A stretch of 64,000 nucleotides of DNA, taken from positions 621,501-685,500 of the forward strand of contig BJKQ01000011.1 in NCBI GenBank assembly GCA_006538405.1, written 5' to 3'. The position numbers were made by a program, and so were the translations under genes. The DNA is from Hansfordia pulvinata (Eukaryota > Ascomycota > Sordariomycetes > Xylariales). The notes under the pieces were generated by a model. It worked only from the letters and a program-made list of their open reading frames with translations, was not told the DNA's origin and made no database searches. How positions within the stretch are numbered: position 1 is the first letter of the stretch; each line of letters begins with the position of its first letter. Shown here in pieces: positions 1 through 10,718 of the stretch.

Positions 1-996
1 GGGAGAAGTAAGTGGCGTAGTTCTGGCGCACGCTGGGCGACGCGTAGCCGTAGCAGGCGCGCGCCTCGACGTCCCAGTCCCAGTACGCCCGCGGGGGAAA
101 GCAGGGGAACAGGCCCATGAAGGTCATGACAGTACCCCAGCCCGCGGCGACGCCCAGCAGCGCCCAGCACACGCGCCGGATCAGCCCGTCCCCCCGGGCC
201 CGGAAGACGCGCAGGAACTGCAGCAGCAGCGACACCTTGATCGCCGCCGTCGAGATGACAAACGCCACGTCGCCAATGTAGAACAGCTTGAAGAAGGCCA
301 TCTGCTCCTCGCGCCCCAGCTCGATCAGGTGCTGCCCGAGGCCGCCTTGGGACGGGGCTGTTTTTTTTTTCCCCCAAGAGGGTCGTGTCAGCGATTTCCG
401 CCGTCGTCAAAGTTTTTGGGAAGAGTTATAGTAGTAAGAGTAGAGAAATTGGGTGCCCAAGACATACCCATGGCCATGGCGATGGTCCCCAGTGCGCCTG
501 ATATCTGTCCGAGAGGGCCAGCCACATGTCAGCCAGCGCTCATGTCGTGTCATGTCATGCGCAACAAGCGCGTGAATAGCTGCTCCCCCGGGAGGGCTTT
601 AATCACAACCCGGACACGCGGGGGATTCCGTACCAGTATGAGGATGACGCAGTAGTCATCCCAGCCCGCCGACTTGGTCACCACGAACCGGGTCCACAGA
701 CGGAGGCAGAGGAAAGTCCCCGAGAGCATCTTTTCATACCAGACCCAAAATGTGGTTAGCTGACAGGTTCCATGATTTCTCTCTTCGTATTCAAAGCCAC
801 TGTTCCCAGACACAAAGAAAGAAAGAAAACACTCCGTGGCGGCAGAGGGGGGGCGACGAACCGCGAAGCCCAGGGCCATGCCGATGACAAAAGCCGGCTC
901 GTTCCATGTCGTCATGGGCTCGTGAAGATTGTCCGTGTGGCCAACCAGCTCCTGCAGCGTCGTGGGATACGGCGGCGGCGGCGCCGGCGACGACAT
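1..996 (-). CDS. PTH11/rhodopsin-like integral membrane protein, 3' end outside window
   Basis: Partial gene on the minus strand, with exons 862-996, 634-729, 468-504 and <1-357. Each intron has a GT donor, and introns 2 and 3 have clear GCTGAC-type branch sites. The start at 996 (MSSPAPPPPYP) is chosen because upstream in-frame residues are low complexity. Joining exons 1 and 2 completes the first membrane helix (FVIGMALGFAMLSGTFLCLR), followed by the family signature LRLWTRFVVTKSAGWDDY. Exon 4 gives further helices (VAFVISTAAIKVSLLLQFLRVF; VCWALLGVAAGWGTVMTFMG) and a Cys-containing loop. This arrangement matches the fungal 'rhodopsin domain' (SAT4/PTH11-like) seven-helix proteins, some of which are surface receptors; the ligand here cannot be inferred. 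The stop codon lies beyond base 1. It is similar in type, but not visibly adjacent or paired, to the gene at 10719-12343. Confidence 0.85.
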
Positions 997-3900
997 GGCA
1001 GCCCAGCCGCGGTCCGCGAGCAGCTTGCGCCACTCGTCCCCGGGAGGGGGGAATTCAGCTCGGCGGTGTGAATATGGCGGCAGGGATCTGTTGTTGAAGG
1101 GCGACGAGGACGAAGACGAGGACGGCGGCGGCGGCGGCGGCGAGTGAGAGGCAGGTTGGGGAATCCAAGGAGCAAGGTCCGTCAGAGAAACCCGTCTCTG
1201 CGTTTTCGTCGCGTCCCGAATCGACGGGCAGCGGCGCATCTTTGAGCGTCGGACTCGGCCTCACGGTCCCATGCCGCCGGGTCCATAATACCCAACAGGC
1301 ACGTTTGGGGGTGGAAGGAATTGATGCCTGTCATTGCCCGGGGCGTGCTCCGAGGCGACACCTCAAATGGCCTTGCAGGGGTGGTGCGCGTTCAATGGGC
1401 CATGATGAGAGAGTCTGTTCCCCCTGACGAGTACTGTGCGTGTATCCCATTCCCAAGCGGGCCCCGCTCCTGGGAATGACGGGTTTAATTCTCATCATTA
1501 TTAGTCCATATCCGTACACTTGCCCGAGGCGCCCTGACAGGTACGGACGGAGTAGCAGACCAACTGACCGCCTGACAGGCAGACAGGACAGACAGACACG
1601 CCGCGGAACCTCGCGAGACGTGCGGGAGACAGGGGACAGAAACAAGTGGTGGGACACCAGAAGCAATGGGAGGCGAGGGGCTGTGTGCTCCAGGCCTCGT
1701 GAATGGCCCTTTCTCGTAGACCCCCTGCCCGCGTCGGCGGACGAGCGAATCGACTGCCGGATGATAACCAAGGCAAGGCGCAAAAAGCAACCTCTCGGGG
1801 TCTCGGGCTCGAACCTCGAGTGCAAGTCCTCGTAATAAGGGGGCAGCCAGCAGTCTGTGGTGGTGTTGTGAACCCCTGACCCCTGACCCCTGTGGCCCGG
1901 CCCGGCCTGGTCTGGTCTGTCTATCTTTCTGGTCTGGTCTGGCCTGGCAGCATGCGTACGAGTACTCGTCAGGCATGTGCGTGCTCCGTAGATTGCGCTA
2001 GAAGCCGGGTCGTGGGACTGCTGAATTCCACTACCACGAGTGCAGAGAGGAGTGCGCAGACAGTGCTCCCAGCACGAGTAGGCATCGTCGCAGTGTATGG
2101 CTGGCTGGCTTCGGCCGTGACCAGGATGGCCTGGCCGCGCTGCCGTGGGACCAAAGGGAAAAAGCGGAAATCCCGTGCCCGTACCCACCGCGCCCCGAGC
2201 TTCCCCGGCACGCTACTCTCAACGTTGTGGGCTGGGCTGGGCGGGCGTGGTCCACGGGCCCGTTTTCCTCCCTGCAGCGCCGGGGCTCGGACCGTTTCCC
2301 ATTCCCACAATCTCATGCTTGTACGTATATATGGCTATACCAAGGGCCTGGTATCGGCTTGATATCTGATCCCTCTTCAGCCTTCTTCTCAGCTGATGCG
2401 TACCAGTATCCGCATGCGAACATTGCTTTTGAACCCCCCCGGGGTACTCGTAGGTCGGTCACGTTATGAGTCGCTGCTGCTGCTCCTGTTTCTTCTGCTT
2501 GCTTTTTCTTTCTTCCCATCTTTGCCTCGTCACGAGTATTGATCCTCGTTTTCTACTAGTGTCATGTGAGTACGAGTATGAACACTGGCGTGCGACTTGT
2601 GCGTTGTGATCTACTCCGTACGAGTACTGTTGCTACCCCTGAGGTGGTGGGTGGGCAGTTTGGGGGGGGGGTTCAGTTGCAACCATCTCCTAAGACGCCT
2701 GGTCGCAAGGCCCGCAAGTCTGCAGAATCGGCCACTCGGTAATGCTGCGCTGCCTCTTGCCTCTTCTTCTTCCTCTTCTTCCACGCGAATGCCACAGTCG
2801 AGGCGGGTAAATGCAACGCAATGCTAACTTGCGAGATGCGGAGAAGACAGCGATCGTCATACCAATGACAGCTTGTGTCGCGCCCTGACTCGCCTGGCCC
2901 CGCTCCAAATCTGTTCGGCCTGTCAGTCTTGAAGTTTCGCAGGTTTGGTATCATTCTGGCTCTTCATCAGCCCCCGTCTCCACTCGTCCTTGCTCACCTC
3001 TTACGAGTACTCGTACACCATACAACACTGTCCCAACCCTTCCAAGTAGCCCCAGAGGCTGAAGGGTCACGTCACTGGGCCTGAGGCGAGATGATAGATC
3101 AGCCAATAACTCAGCCCGCTATGCGCTTCCTCAGCGCCGCGTCTTCGGACGACTCAGGCAGGGCACAGGGCCCCTCACAAACCCTGCCTATGCTTTGATC
3201 TCGAGAGGGTTGTGCAGGCGAGAGAGCACAGGCCTAGTCGATCGCGCGAATGGTGCTCCCTGCATCTCAAAAAGGCGCATTGCTGTTGTTATGAGTTGTG
3301 AGTAGGGAGTATAGAGTACTCATAGGGGGTCAGCCGCACAATCGGATCCTTTGGGGGATGGGATGACAGACCCGACAAGCAGACGAATAAGTAACCAGAC
3401 TGACAGCAGCAAACAACGCCTTGCGACAGCACAAGCCATGTCATGAAGACGACTCGGAGGAAGGGGGCCTTACTGGAGGGCCAATCGACCCGACAGCGGA
3501 TAGGCAACGGGCCAATTCATGCTTGCGGGAAGTGGGGATCACCGGGTCGAGAGTCCCTGAGAGGCCCCCGGTCATCTGGAGATAATGGAGACGCCGCCAG
3601 AGACCACCAGCACGTGAAATAACCTTGGAAATACCGCGCGTCTTGTCCAGGGGTGGGGGAGAGCGATGGGCAACATATCCGGAAGCCCTTGTCGATTCGC
3701 ACGACGCGTCTTCCTCTTCCGTACAAAGCCCCCATGCTCATCCCAAGGGCCCCCTGACGTGCTGCTCCAGTGCCGAACCCAGAAACTCGGGCGTCCCATC
3801 TGCGGACGTTGATGATCTCGTAAGCAGGTCGGTCGAGAGTGTTCCACAGGCACACACGTCGAGGGCTCGTGCCGCAATTCGACGAGCAGACAGCGGCGTC

Positions 3901-5778
3901 TGTGCCGAGCCTGAACAATGCCCGCAATACAATGACGCCCCTGCGGCGGTGAAAGTGGACAGAAAGGTGGTGGCCCTGTGAGCAGCAGCGGGTCGCAGCA
4001 AATGGTACCGGTAAGATGGGTATCTTAGGTAGAAAGGTGGATTGAATGGTTGTATTGGAGGTCTGCTCGATGGAGTTGCAGCTTCAATGCTAACAAATCG
4101 ACATAAGGCGGTGACAGGCAGGCGCGACCAACCGGGCTGCTTCCTTATTTGTGTGCCCCCGGTGCGGATACTTGGCCATGGCAGGTGCACTTCTAGCAGC
4201 CCGTGGAAGCTGCGACCGTAAAGAGAGGGGTACCAAGGCAGAACCTCAGCAGCCAATCCATTGAACTGCCCCGGTCGACCGCGAACCTTGACTCTCCCGA
4301 CATTTCGACTTACTCGTACACATCATATACCTAAGGTAAGCAAGAATGCGGCTATTTCTTTCGTTTTACCTTCCACATGGGCTATCTCTTACTCGTACCT
4401 CCTGCCGATTTAAAATCCATTTCTGACACACATCTTCAGATCTCGCATGTCTGGCATGTACGTTATAGAGCCCTCAAGAGAAAAGCCATGTCAATCCGTC
4501 TCGAAGGTCTCCGACCCGCCATCCGGTCCCATCCACGCTCGGACGGCGTCGCTGACCACGACTCCTGCAACATGGCACTCTCCTGTCATGTCAGCCTCTG
4601 CTTGTCAGAACCCGAATGCCGGCGCACAAACGGCACCTTGACCCCGGAGAAGATGACCACCCCATAGTCGGCCCCGATCGAATCGGGCCCCAGCTCCTGG
4701 GGCACATCGTCGTCATGTAGACGTCTTCGTGTCGTCCGCACACGCGCTACCCAAGCCCTGCTGGTAGATTTCGAAGCCAGAACCATCAGTCTTGGGCCTG
4801 TCGTCGCACTCAAAGATGATGTGGATCCAGGGCTCCTCAGAGCAAGACACTTGTCACCGGCGCCGCCTGAATGCCTGTGAGATTAGAGAGAGGCTCGCTT
4901 TTGTCTGCGTTCCACGCCCACTAGGCACGGGCGCCGAGGGGAGACCCCTCAAGTAGGGGAAGACACTCTGGGCCGCTGCCGGTCAGCAACCTACGAGAGG
5001 CACGATAGCTCTCTCGTGTAGGGTCTATTCGCATGGGCAATCACGCCGAGGGACCAGCGCCGGTTGACCCGGAACCTAGCCCGGCCGCGGCACACATGCA
5101 CACGCACAGCTTCTCTGCCGTAGTCGAGCTTCGGCAGAGCAGAGCAGCCGTCGCGATCGGCGGGTTCCGTCACCCTGGCCATGCCCAACGAGGGGCAAAA
5201 CTTATCGGCGGTCCTCGACGTGGGCCTTGTCCAGAATGCCACCGCCAAGTCCTGGGGAGAGGCTTGCTCCCTGGATGCGACGTTCATGGCCCAAAGATCC
5301 AAGGCCTCTGGGTCGGGGAGGAAACCCTGGACGTCCGGTAGGGTGATTCGCATGGCGCGCGGGGCTGGACGTAGCCCTTTGGGTTGGAATCACACGCTGG
5401 CTTGGCCGACGGCGTCCCCGTCTGCGGCCGAGGATGACCGCGGTCCGTCAGGCCAAGGCTACATCCTGCACGATCCACGAGCGCCGAACCTACTGGTTCG
5501 AACAAGAGGTCACTGTCGCTCAGTGGCCGATGGCTCGGGCATGCCGTCAGAACGTCTTCTTGTGGTTCAGGTGGTCGGCCGGCAGCAGCGAGGCCATGGC
5601 AACGTCGCTCCAGGCCAAAGACCAGCGCGGCATTTTTCAGGTGGGTTTGAAAAAGAGTGTATTCTATCAAGCTCTGCCTGCCTATCTATAGTTTTCCGTC
5701 CTGACAATCTTGGTTCCATCTAAATACCGGCTTCTCTGTGGCCATGCGCAGGCATCTGGCAACTAGATCTCGGCAAGT
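997..5778. other. Gene-poor intergenic stretch with dispersed TACGAGTA motifs
   Basis: No gene model with introns, signal peptide or family motif could be built here. Open frames exist on both strands, but they are shadows of high GC. The stretch holds eight exact TACGAGTA/TACTCGTA octamers (1957, 2445, 2571, 2619, 3002, 3008, 4311, 4390), including the perfect 14-bp palindrome at 3002-3015, and GACAG/CAGACAG-rich tracts near 1560-1600. Weak protein-like fragments on the minus strand at 4586-4875 are listed separately. Confidence 0.6.
4586..4875 (-). pseudogene. Possible decayed coding fragment
   Basis: On the minus strand two frames in succession look protein-like. One reads CSEEPWIHIIFECDDRPK and continues through GSGFEIYQQGLGSACADD before a stop. 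The next includes SIGADYGVVIFSGVKVPF before another stop. A third frame upstream (GGAGDKCLAL) would join the first by a single-base shift. No start, splice pattern or family is recognisable. It could be a degenerate gene, an unrecognised multi-exon gene or chance. Confidence 0.2.
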
Positions 5779-6081
5779 TTATCCAGACACGACATAGAAT
5801 TGTGCTACTTTTCTGGGTTTGTCATTGAAAGTATGCGACGATTCATAAGGGCCCGAGATCTTCCCGTCCATGTCTTTTGTGTACAGCTGTTCGCCATCAC
5901 TGATGAATGAGAATTCTGTGTCTTTTCTCAGGAAGGTGTACAACGGAGAATTGCCGTTATGGTTGTGGTAAGGGTTAGACACCCTTCCGTACGAATCCTT
6001 GACGTATACTGACCACGTCGCGGATGTGAGCTGGCTGAAGGCGGCCAGAGTACCGAGGCAAACAACGTTGAAGGAGACCAT
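5779..6081 (-). CDS. Small secreted protein, 100 aa, unknown function
   Basis: An intronless frame of 100 codons opens with a classic signal peptide: MVSFNVVCLGTLAAFSQLTSA, cleavage likely before TW. The mature ~79 residues are rich in Tyr, Ser, Lys and Asp (for example YVKDSYGRVSNPYHNHNG and LYTKDMDGKISGPYE), and no cysteine remains after cleavage. Two short Y-x-K-D-x-x-G-x-(V/I)-S segments (YVKDSYGRVS and YTKDMDGKIS) look like an internal repeat, as in a small beta-repeat fold. Codon use is less GC-biased than in the housekeeping genes nearby. No family is recognised. Secretion is inferred from sequence; an effector or cell-wall role is only a possibility. It is isolated from neighbours by more than 2 kb downstream and nearly 5 kb upstream of the next model. 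Confidence 0.7.
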   Translation of the reverse strand: MVSFNVVCLGTLAAFSQLTSATWSVYVKDSYGRVSNPYHNHNGNSPLYTFLRKDTEFSFISDGEQLYTKDMDGKISGPYESSHTFNDKPRKVAQFYVVSG

Positions 6082-6674
6082 GATGGGCGCGGACGAGATG
6101 GAAAATTCAAGGGATCAAAGGAGGCGGGTAAGCGTCGGCCGACTTTCTCGAGACTAGTGCCTGGTATGCACCGGATTGAGGAGGAGGGAAGAGTGATGAA
6201 GATGGAAGGAAAAGAATAGAAAAGAAAAAAAGCCCGGTATGAAATCCGGTGGCCCGCGCTCCTTTTGTAGTGCGATTGATGCTCGGATACCTACCTACCT
6301 ACCTGTCACATGAGCAAGAGTCAATCCAAACCGAGTACTCATGCGTCCTGTGTTCCCTGGATCCCTGCCCATTGTTTCCGAGCCGAACTTGCGGCATTGG
6401 CCTTCCAAGGCAAAGCGGGTTGGACGTGGATTGCCGCCTCTTTGGCGGAGCAAGGCACTGCGAAACGATCGCCGAGTCGCCGACCATGCGGTTATGGCGC
6501 ATCGCGCCCCTACGCGGTCGTAACAGTAGCAACCTGCTGGGTTGTTTCGGGCTGTTCAAGGAGGTTCCCACGCCAGGGCCCAACATGTCAGGTTCGCGGC
6601 TTCAGTTCACGACTGCGCTTTTCACCTCACGCTCCGAGACGGGCGAAGGCAGCTCTTTGGGCGGCGGGGGCGAA

Positions 6675-6697
6675 GGGGGGGGGGGGGGGGGGGGGGG
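6675..6697. repeat. Homopolymer run of 23 G
   Basis: This is an uninterrupted G tract in non-coding DNA, one of seven G or C runs of 16 or more in the window. Confidence 0.95.
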
Positions 6698-7118
6698 CAT
6701 GGTACGCTTTTGCAGCGAGCTCGCCCGCGGTTTAAGCTACCTACGGACTTGCTTACTCTTGAGCGAGAGCAAGTGCCTTCCAAAGATGTTCCAACTCCTA
6801 TACGGCGGGAGGCCCCGCCGTGCTATCAAGTGCCAAAAAGACACCACCCGGGGATGTCGCCGAGGTCGCCGTCTCCGGCGCCCCGTCACCTCCCCGACGG
6901 CCCACCGCAGAAAACCGCGCTCGAGCGAGAGGCAGCCCCCCGGCCCCCACGGCGGGCTTCGAGGCAAACGACCTGGTCACCGCTGCTCATGGCCATGTTG
7001 CGAGTGTAGGCCGCGCATGGGTTCCAGCGAGCTCCTCGCCGGGGAGCGCACGAGGGCACCCGCTCAAGCAGCGCAAACGTGGTCGGGGAGGCCAGACCGT
7101 CACCTTACTTTTTCAGAA

Positions 7119-7154
7119 GAGAGAGAGAGAGAGAGAGAGAGTGTGTGTGTGTGT
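7119..7154. repeat. Compound (GA)n(GT)n microsatellite
   Basis: About eleven GA units are followed directly by about seven GT units. Confidence 0.95.
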
Positions 7155-7620
7155 ATGTGCCGCGGAAGACAGTGCTTGAGTGCGGTGGCCACTATGGAGG
7201 CTAAGCTCTTGTATACGGTAGTCTGTGACTCTATGTGCTGCTATTTTAGCTGTTTGGAGGCGCAACTCGGGGAGTTGTTAGTGCTGGAATTTCCTTCGGG
7301 TCTCTCTTCCGGCGAGGCAGGACCGGGATCTGCCTCTGTTCGAGTAGGTAGAGAAGCGTGCATGCGCCCTTGCGGGTATGTGCCTTGTACGGCCCGGGAT
7401 CTGGGCCAGTACCGGAGCCGGCGGGTCGCCCCAGGCGCCGAGCGCTTTCAGTTTTCGATGATGAGCGGCGACGGCTCGACTAGGAAGCCGAGGTGGAAGC
7501 CGCACAACGCCACACTGGCGCACAACCGGCAGGTAGCGATGGGAATTCCCCAGCCTCAGCAAAGCAGCCCTTCTAGGGAAGCGTCGTTGGCCAGTATGGC
7601 CGTAAGGCACTCGTTGTCGT

Positions 7621-7730
7621 TATCATTATCATTATCATTATTCTACTACTTCTACTACTTCTACTACTTCTACTACTTCTACTACTTCTACTACTTCTAC
7701 TACTTCTACTACTTCTACTACTTCTACTAC
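7621..7730. repeat. (ATTATC)n followed by ~10 copies of a CTACTACTT 9-mer
   Basis: A short hexamer array (7621-7641) runs into a near-perfect nine-base tandem array (7642-7730). In the plus frame it would encode repeated FYY, but the surrounding frame has no other coding character. Confidence 0.95.
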
Positions 7731-8323
7731 CCAGGTGCAAGATGCCGGCGCTCCTATGGTAAAGTCACGAGTGTCGCGTCGATCGAATGAACGAACATCC
7801 AGGAAGAAGAGAACACAAGGGGATTAGGCATAAATCCTATCGGTAATTCGCGAATTCTATCTATAACTCATAAGTAGCCTATCTTGTTCGTGTACCTGTC
7901 TTTTTCTATATGAGCCACCGGCTCCCGTAACGCCTTGTCGACATGTTGCCGATCCGATGTTGCGACTTGTCGCTCGTCTTTCTACTCGCTTTTGAACCCC
8001 GGTGTGGTCTCGTCTAGTCTATCCAGTCTTTTCCAACTATAAAGTCTTCCCGGCCGGCCATCTCATCTCCTCTCCCAAGTCGCTCCCTTCACATAGTAGC
8101 GTCCTTGACTGCGCCCCCAGCTTCAAGACTTGGCCGGTACAGTGAGGACTGCCATCTTCGATAGAAGAGAAAGGGAGAGAGAGAGGGGGGAAGAAAAGGA
8201 GCAGGAGAGGACAAGCCGGGGCTTCACTTCCCTCCCCGTCCTCGCTTTCTCTTTTGTAAGTCTGATCTTCTCTCTTACTCCTCCTCTGCCGTCCCTCCCA
8301 CCCCTTCTGCGCCTCTCCTTCTT

Positions 8324-8764
8324 TTACTTCCGAGGCGGCGTATCGGGCCTGCCGGGCCTGCTGAAGAGGTTGGACGCCCGGCTCAGCGCGTCGCGCTGCT
8401 CGCCGCTCAGCGGGGCGCCGCAGCGGCCCCGGTCGTCGCACCGGCCGCAGTCCGCCATGATGATCTCCCACGTGGGCTCGGCGCCCGCGGCGACCTGCTC
8501 GGCCGTCTGCTCGTGCTGCCGCCCCCTCTGCCGCTCGTACGCGTCCGCGCACTCGTCGGGCCCCTCGAGGACGGACCTCTGCCTGCAGCGCACCGCCAGG
8601 CACGAGTCCACCTCGCGGGCGCGCGCGCGCGCCGCGATGGTCGCCAGCAACGGGCCCCCGCCGCTGTTGGGGCTGCTGCTGCTGCCTGCCGCCGGCGCCG
8701 CGAGCGCAGGCAGTAGCTGCAGCGCCGCGGTTAGGAGGAGCGCCGTTGCTGTGGTTGTCTTCAT
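8324..8764 (-). CDS. Small cysteine-containing secreted protein, 146 aa
   Basis: An intronless minus-strand frame of 146 codons begins at 8764, because this methionine is followed at once by a strong signal peptide (MKTTTATALLLTAALQLLPALA, cleavage near APA). The open frame upstream of it has no such feature. The mature region has a Ser/Gly-rich linker, a basic Arg/Ala segment and six cysteines arranged as C-x4-C, then one C, then a tight DCGRCDDRGRC cluster. Even cysteine number and secretion are typical of apoplastic fungal proteins and effectors. No known domain is recognised. The composition is very GC-rich with long Ala/Arg runs, and the last ~15 residues are low complexity, so the exact C-terminus is less certain. 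Confidence 0.6.
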   Translation of the reverse strand: MKTTTATALLLTAALQLLPALAAPAAGSSSSPNSGGGPLLATIAARARAREVDSCLAVRCRQRSVLEGPDECADAYERQRGRQHEQTAEQVAAGAEPTWEIIMADCGRCDDRGRCGAPLSGEQRDALSRASNLFSRPGRPDTPPRK

Positions 8765-10718
8765 GTCTGGGGCTAGCAGGAGGATGATTTCCTTTCTCCT
8801 TTTTTGGGGGGGGTTTCTTTCGAAAAGCGGGCAAGAGATATATTTATGTGTATGAAGAGATGGGTCTTGGCGGAAAGGAATCAGGAGGTTTATATGACTC
8901 TTCACTGCAAGGTGTAGCGGGCGGGATAGAGAGACGAGCTGGATAAGGCAGATATAGAACGCAAGGACAAACTGCTGGACAGGAGTGTTGACCCCCTTTC
9001 TTATAGCACCGACGAGGGGGCCGGTCAGGTCATACTTTTGTGTCCCTTGTTGAGCAATGAGAATACGCTCAGGGCTCATACCGTACACTGATGGCAGCCA
9101 GGCACTCCGAACTCCGAAGAGTCGTCACGGTGTGACTCTGGAAGTCGGAACAGAGACAGATTTGCGTCGTCGTTGCCACCGGCCGCCTGACGCCGGTGAT
9201 AATTTATCAGCATTTAGTAACACAGCCTCAGGCGGCGGGCGCCTCTGTCTCGCTATAAGCTTACTAACTTATAAGTAGTAGCTAGCCAGTGGCCACCATT
9301 GAAGGCGCGCCCAGAGCTAGGCTCTTTATTCCTTAAATGGGAATGTAATCGGGTTAACTTGACGAGAAGCTATTGCTATTATAGGCATGGGATGAAACGA
9401 GTCACCACAGCTAGTAGCGAGCGCCTCCATCTTCACCCGACTTTACGCCCTCTATGGCCACAGCGAATGACTTATCATCCGGATGTTTCTTTCTCGCCAC
9501 CATGTAAATAAAAATCCGACCGTACGGCTCGGGTCTAAGGATCCGACCTCATGGCTCGGGTCACCGGCCGAGCCTCCTCGCACGCCCTCGCTCTTGAGAA
9601 AGAGCGGGCAATATTCTTTTTTTAAATCATTTCTTTCCTTCTTTGCTTCTTTCTCACGTGCGGCTCATTGCTCACATGGTGCCACCATCTCCGCCCCGCT
9701 CACACAAGCAGGGTGATCCGATTGCGGAATACCTTCGGATTGCTGGTTAGCAGATGACACGAAGAGTCGTCCACGTAAGCATACCTGTGGCCACACCTAT
9801 TATAAAAACAGAACTACTCTGTATGAGCAAGCCGGTCCCACTCAAAAATTCGTCCAGGCCGGCGACTCCAGGCTAGGGTTTACCAGCGCATCCCGAGGGC
9901 CGCGGCTATTCTGCCCCGTGAAGTCTTTAGTGGCCAGCTCACTCGGCGTGTCGCCGGTGCGCGTCTGTTCCGATCCGACGACGCCACGGCGGATTGGAGG
10001 CCAAGCAGTTTGAGACACGAACCCACCCCCCCTGAGCGTCAAGACATTGACTGATAATCAAGCCCTGCAGCCCGCCGACGGCCGGGGCGGAGGATTCACA
10101 GGTCGATGACGCAGGTGTGTCGGGCGCCGGGTCATGGAAGAAGTCCCCTCCCCCAGTCGGCGGCCGAGGACCCCTCGGGGAGGATAGGAAGAATGCTGAT
10201 CGCACGCATTACTGGCCCGCGAGCATCCCAGATAGAGGGCATTCACGTATCACACCGATTCGATGGCTGATCGCACGCATTACTGGCCCGCGAGCATCCC
10301 AGATAGAGGGCATTCACGTATCACACCGATTCGATGGCAGACGGAGAAAGAGCGGGAGTAAAAGGGTAATCATCTCGGATGTTTCTTTTAAAGAGTGAAT
10401 CTCTGGGGTATCTCGTGCGCGAAAAAGTACATAAGCCAGCCTGGGATAAGGGAGGGGGTAAAAAAAGAGAAGAGAAAAAAGAAAGAAAAAGAAAACGGGG
10501 ACGAGAAGAAAGAAGAAAGCAACCACCCGCAAACATCTCCCTTCTCTCGGCCCCATAAATCGAACAAGAAGAAGAAACCAGAAGAACGTGAAACTGGCAT
10601 GGTCCCACAGGAGAAGGGGTGAAAAAAGAAGAAAAGAAAGGGAGGTGGGGGGTGTTCCAGATCCACGGGAACCACGCCACACGATTTGTAAAAAATATCT
10701 TTCCGGCCTTCTTCTCTC
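8765..10718. other. Intergenic; contains a 71-bp tandem duplication
   Basis: No gene is supported. The 9.2-9.8 kb part is AT-richer than its surroundings. A 71-bp direct repeat lies at 10197-10338. Purine-rich tracts follow (10450-10640), probably the 3' flank of the gene at 10719-12343. Confidence 0.6.
10197..10338. repeat. Two head-to-tail copies of a 71-bp unit
   Basis: The unit beginning TGATCGCACGCATTACTGG at 10197 is repeated immediately at 10268, with no mismatch seen by eye over the unit. It is too long for a microsatellite and contains no gene. It appears to be a recent local tandem duplication. Confidence 0.95.

Larger units (their letters stand above)
6082..8323. other. Intergenic, microsatellite-rich
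   Basis: No supportable gene. A 513-codon plus-strand frame (6249-7790) is rejected because much of it runs through simple repeats. The stretch contains a run of 23 G (6675-6697), GA/GT dinucleotide tracts (7119-7154) and an ATTATC/CTACTACTT array (7621-7730). Confidence 0.6.

Noticed and set aside
6249..7790. 513-codon plus-strand frame
   Set aside because: It runs through G23, GA/GT and CTACTACTT repeats, has no domain, and is explained by simple repeats lacking stops.
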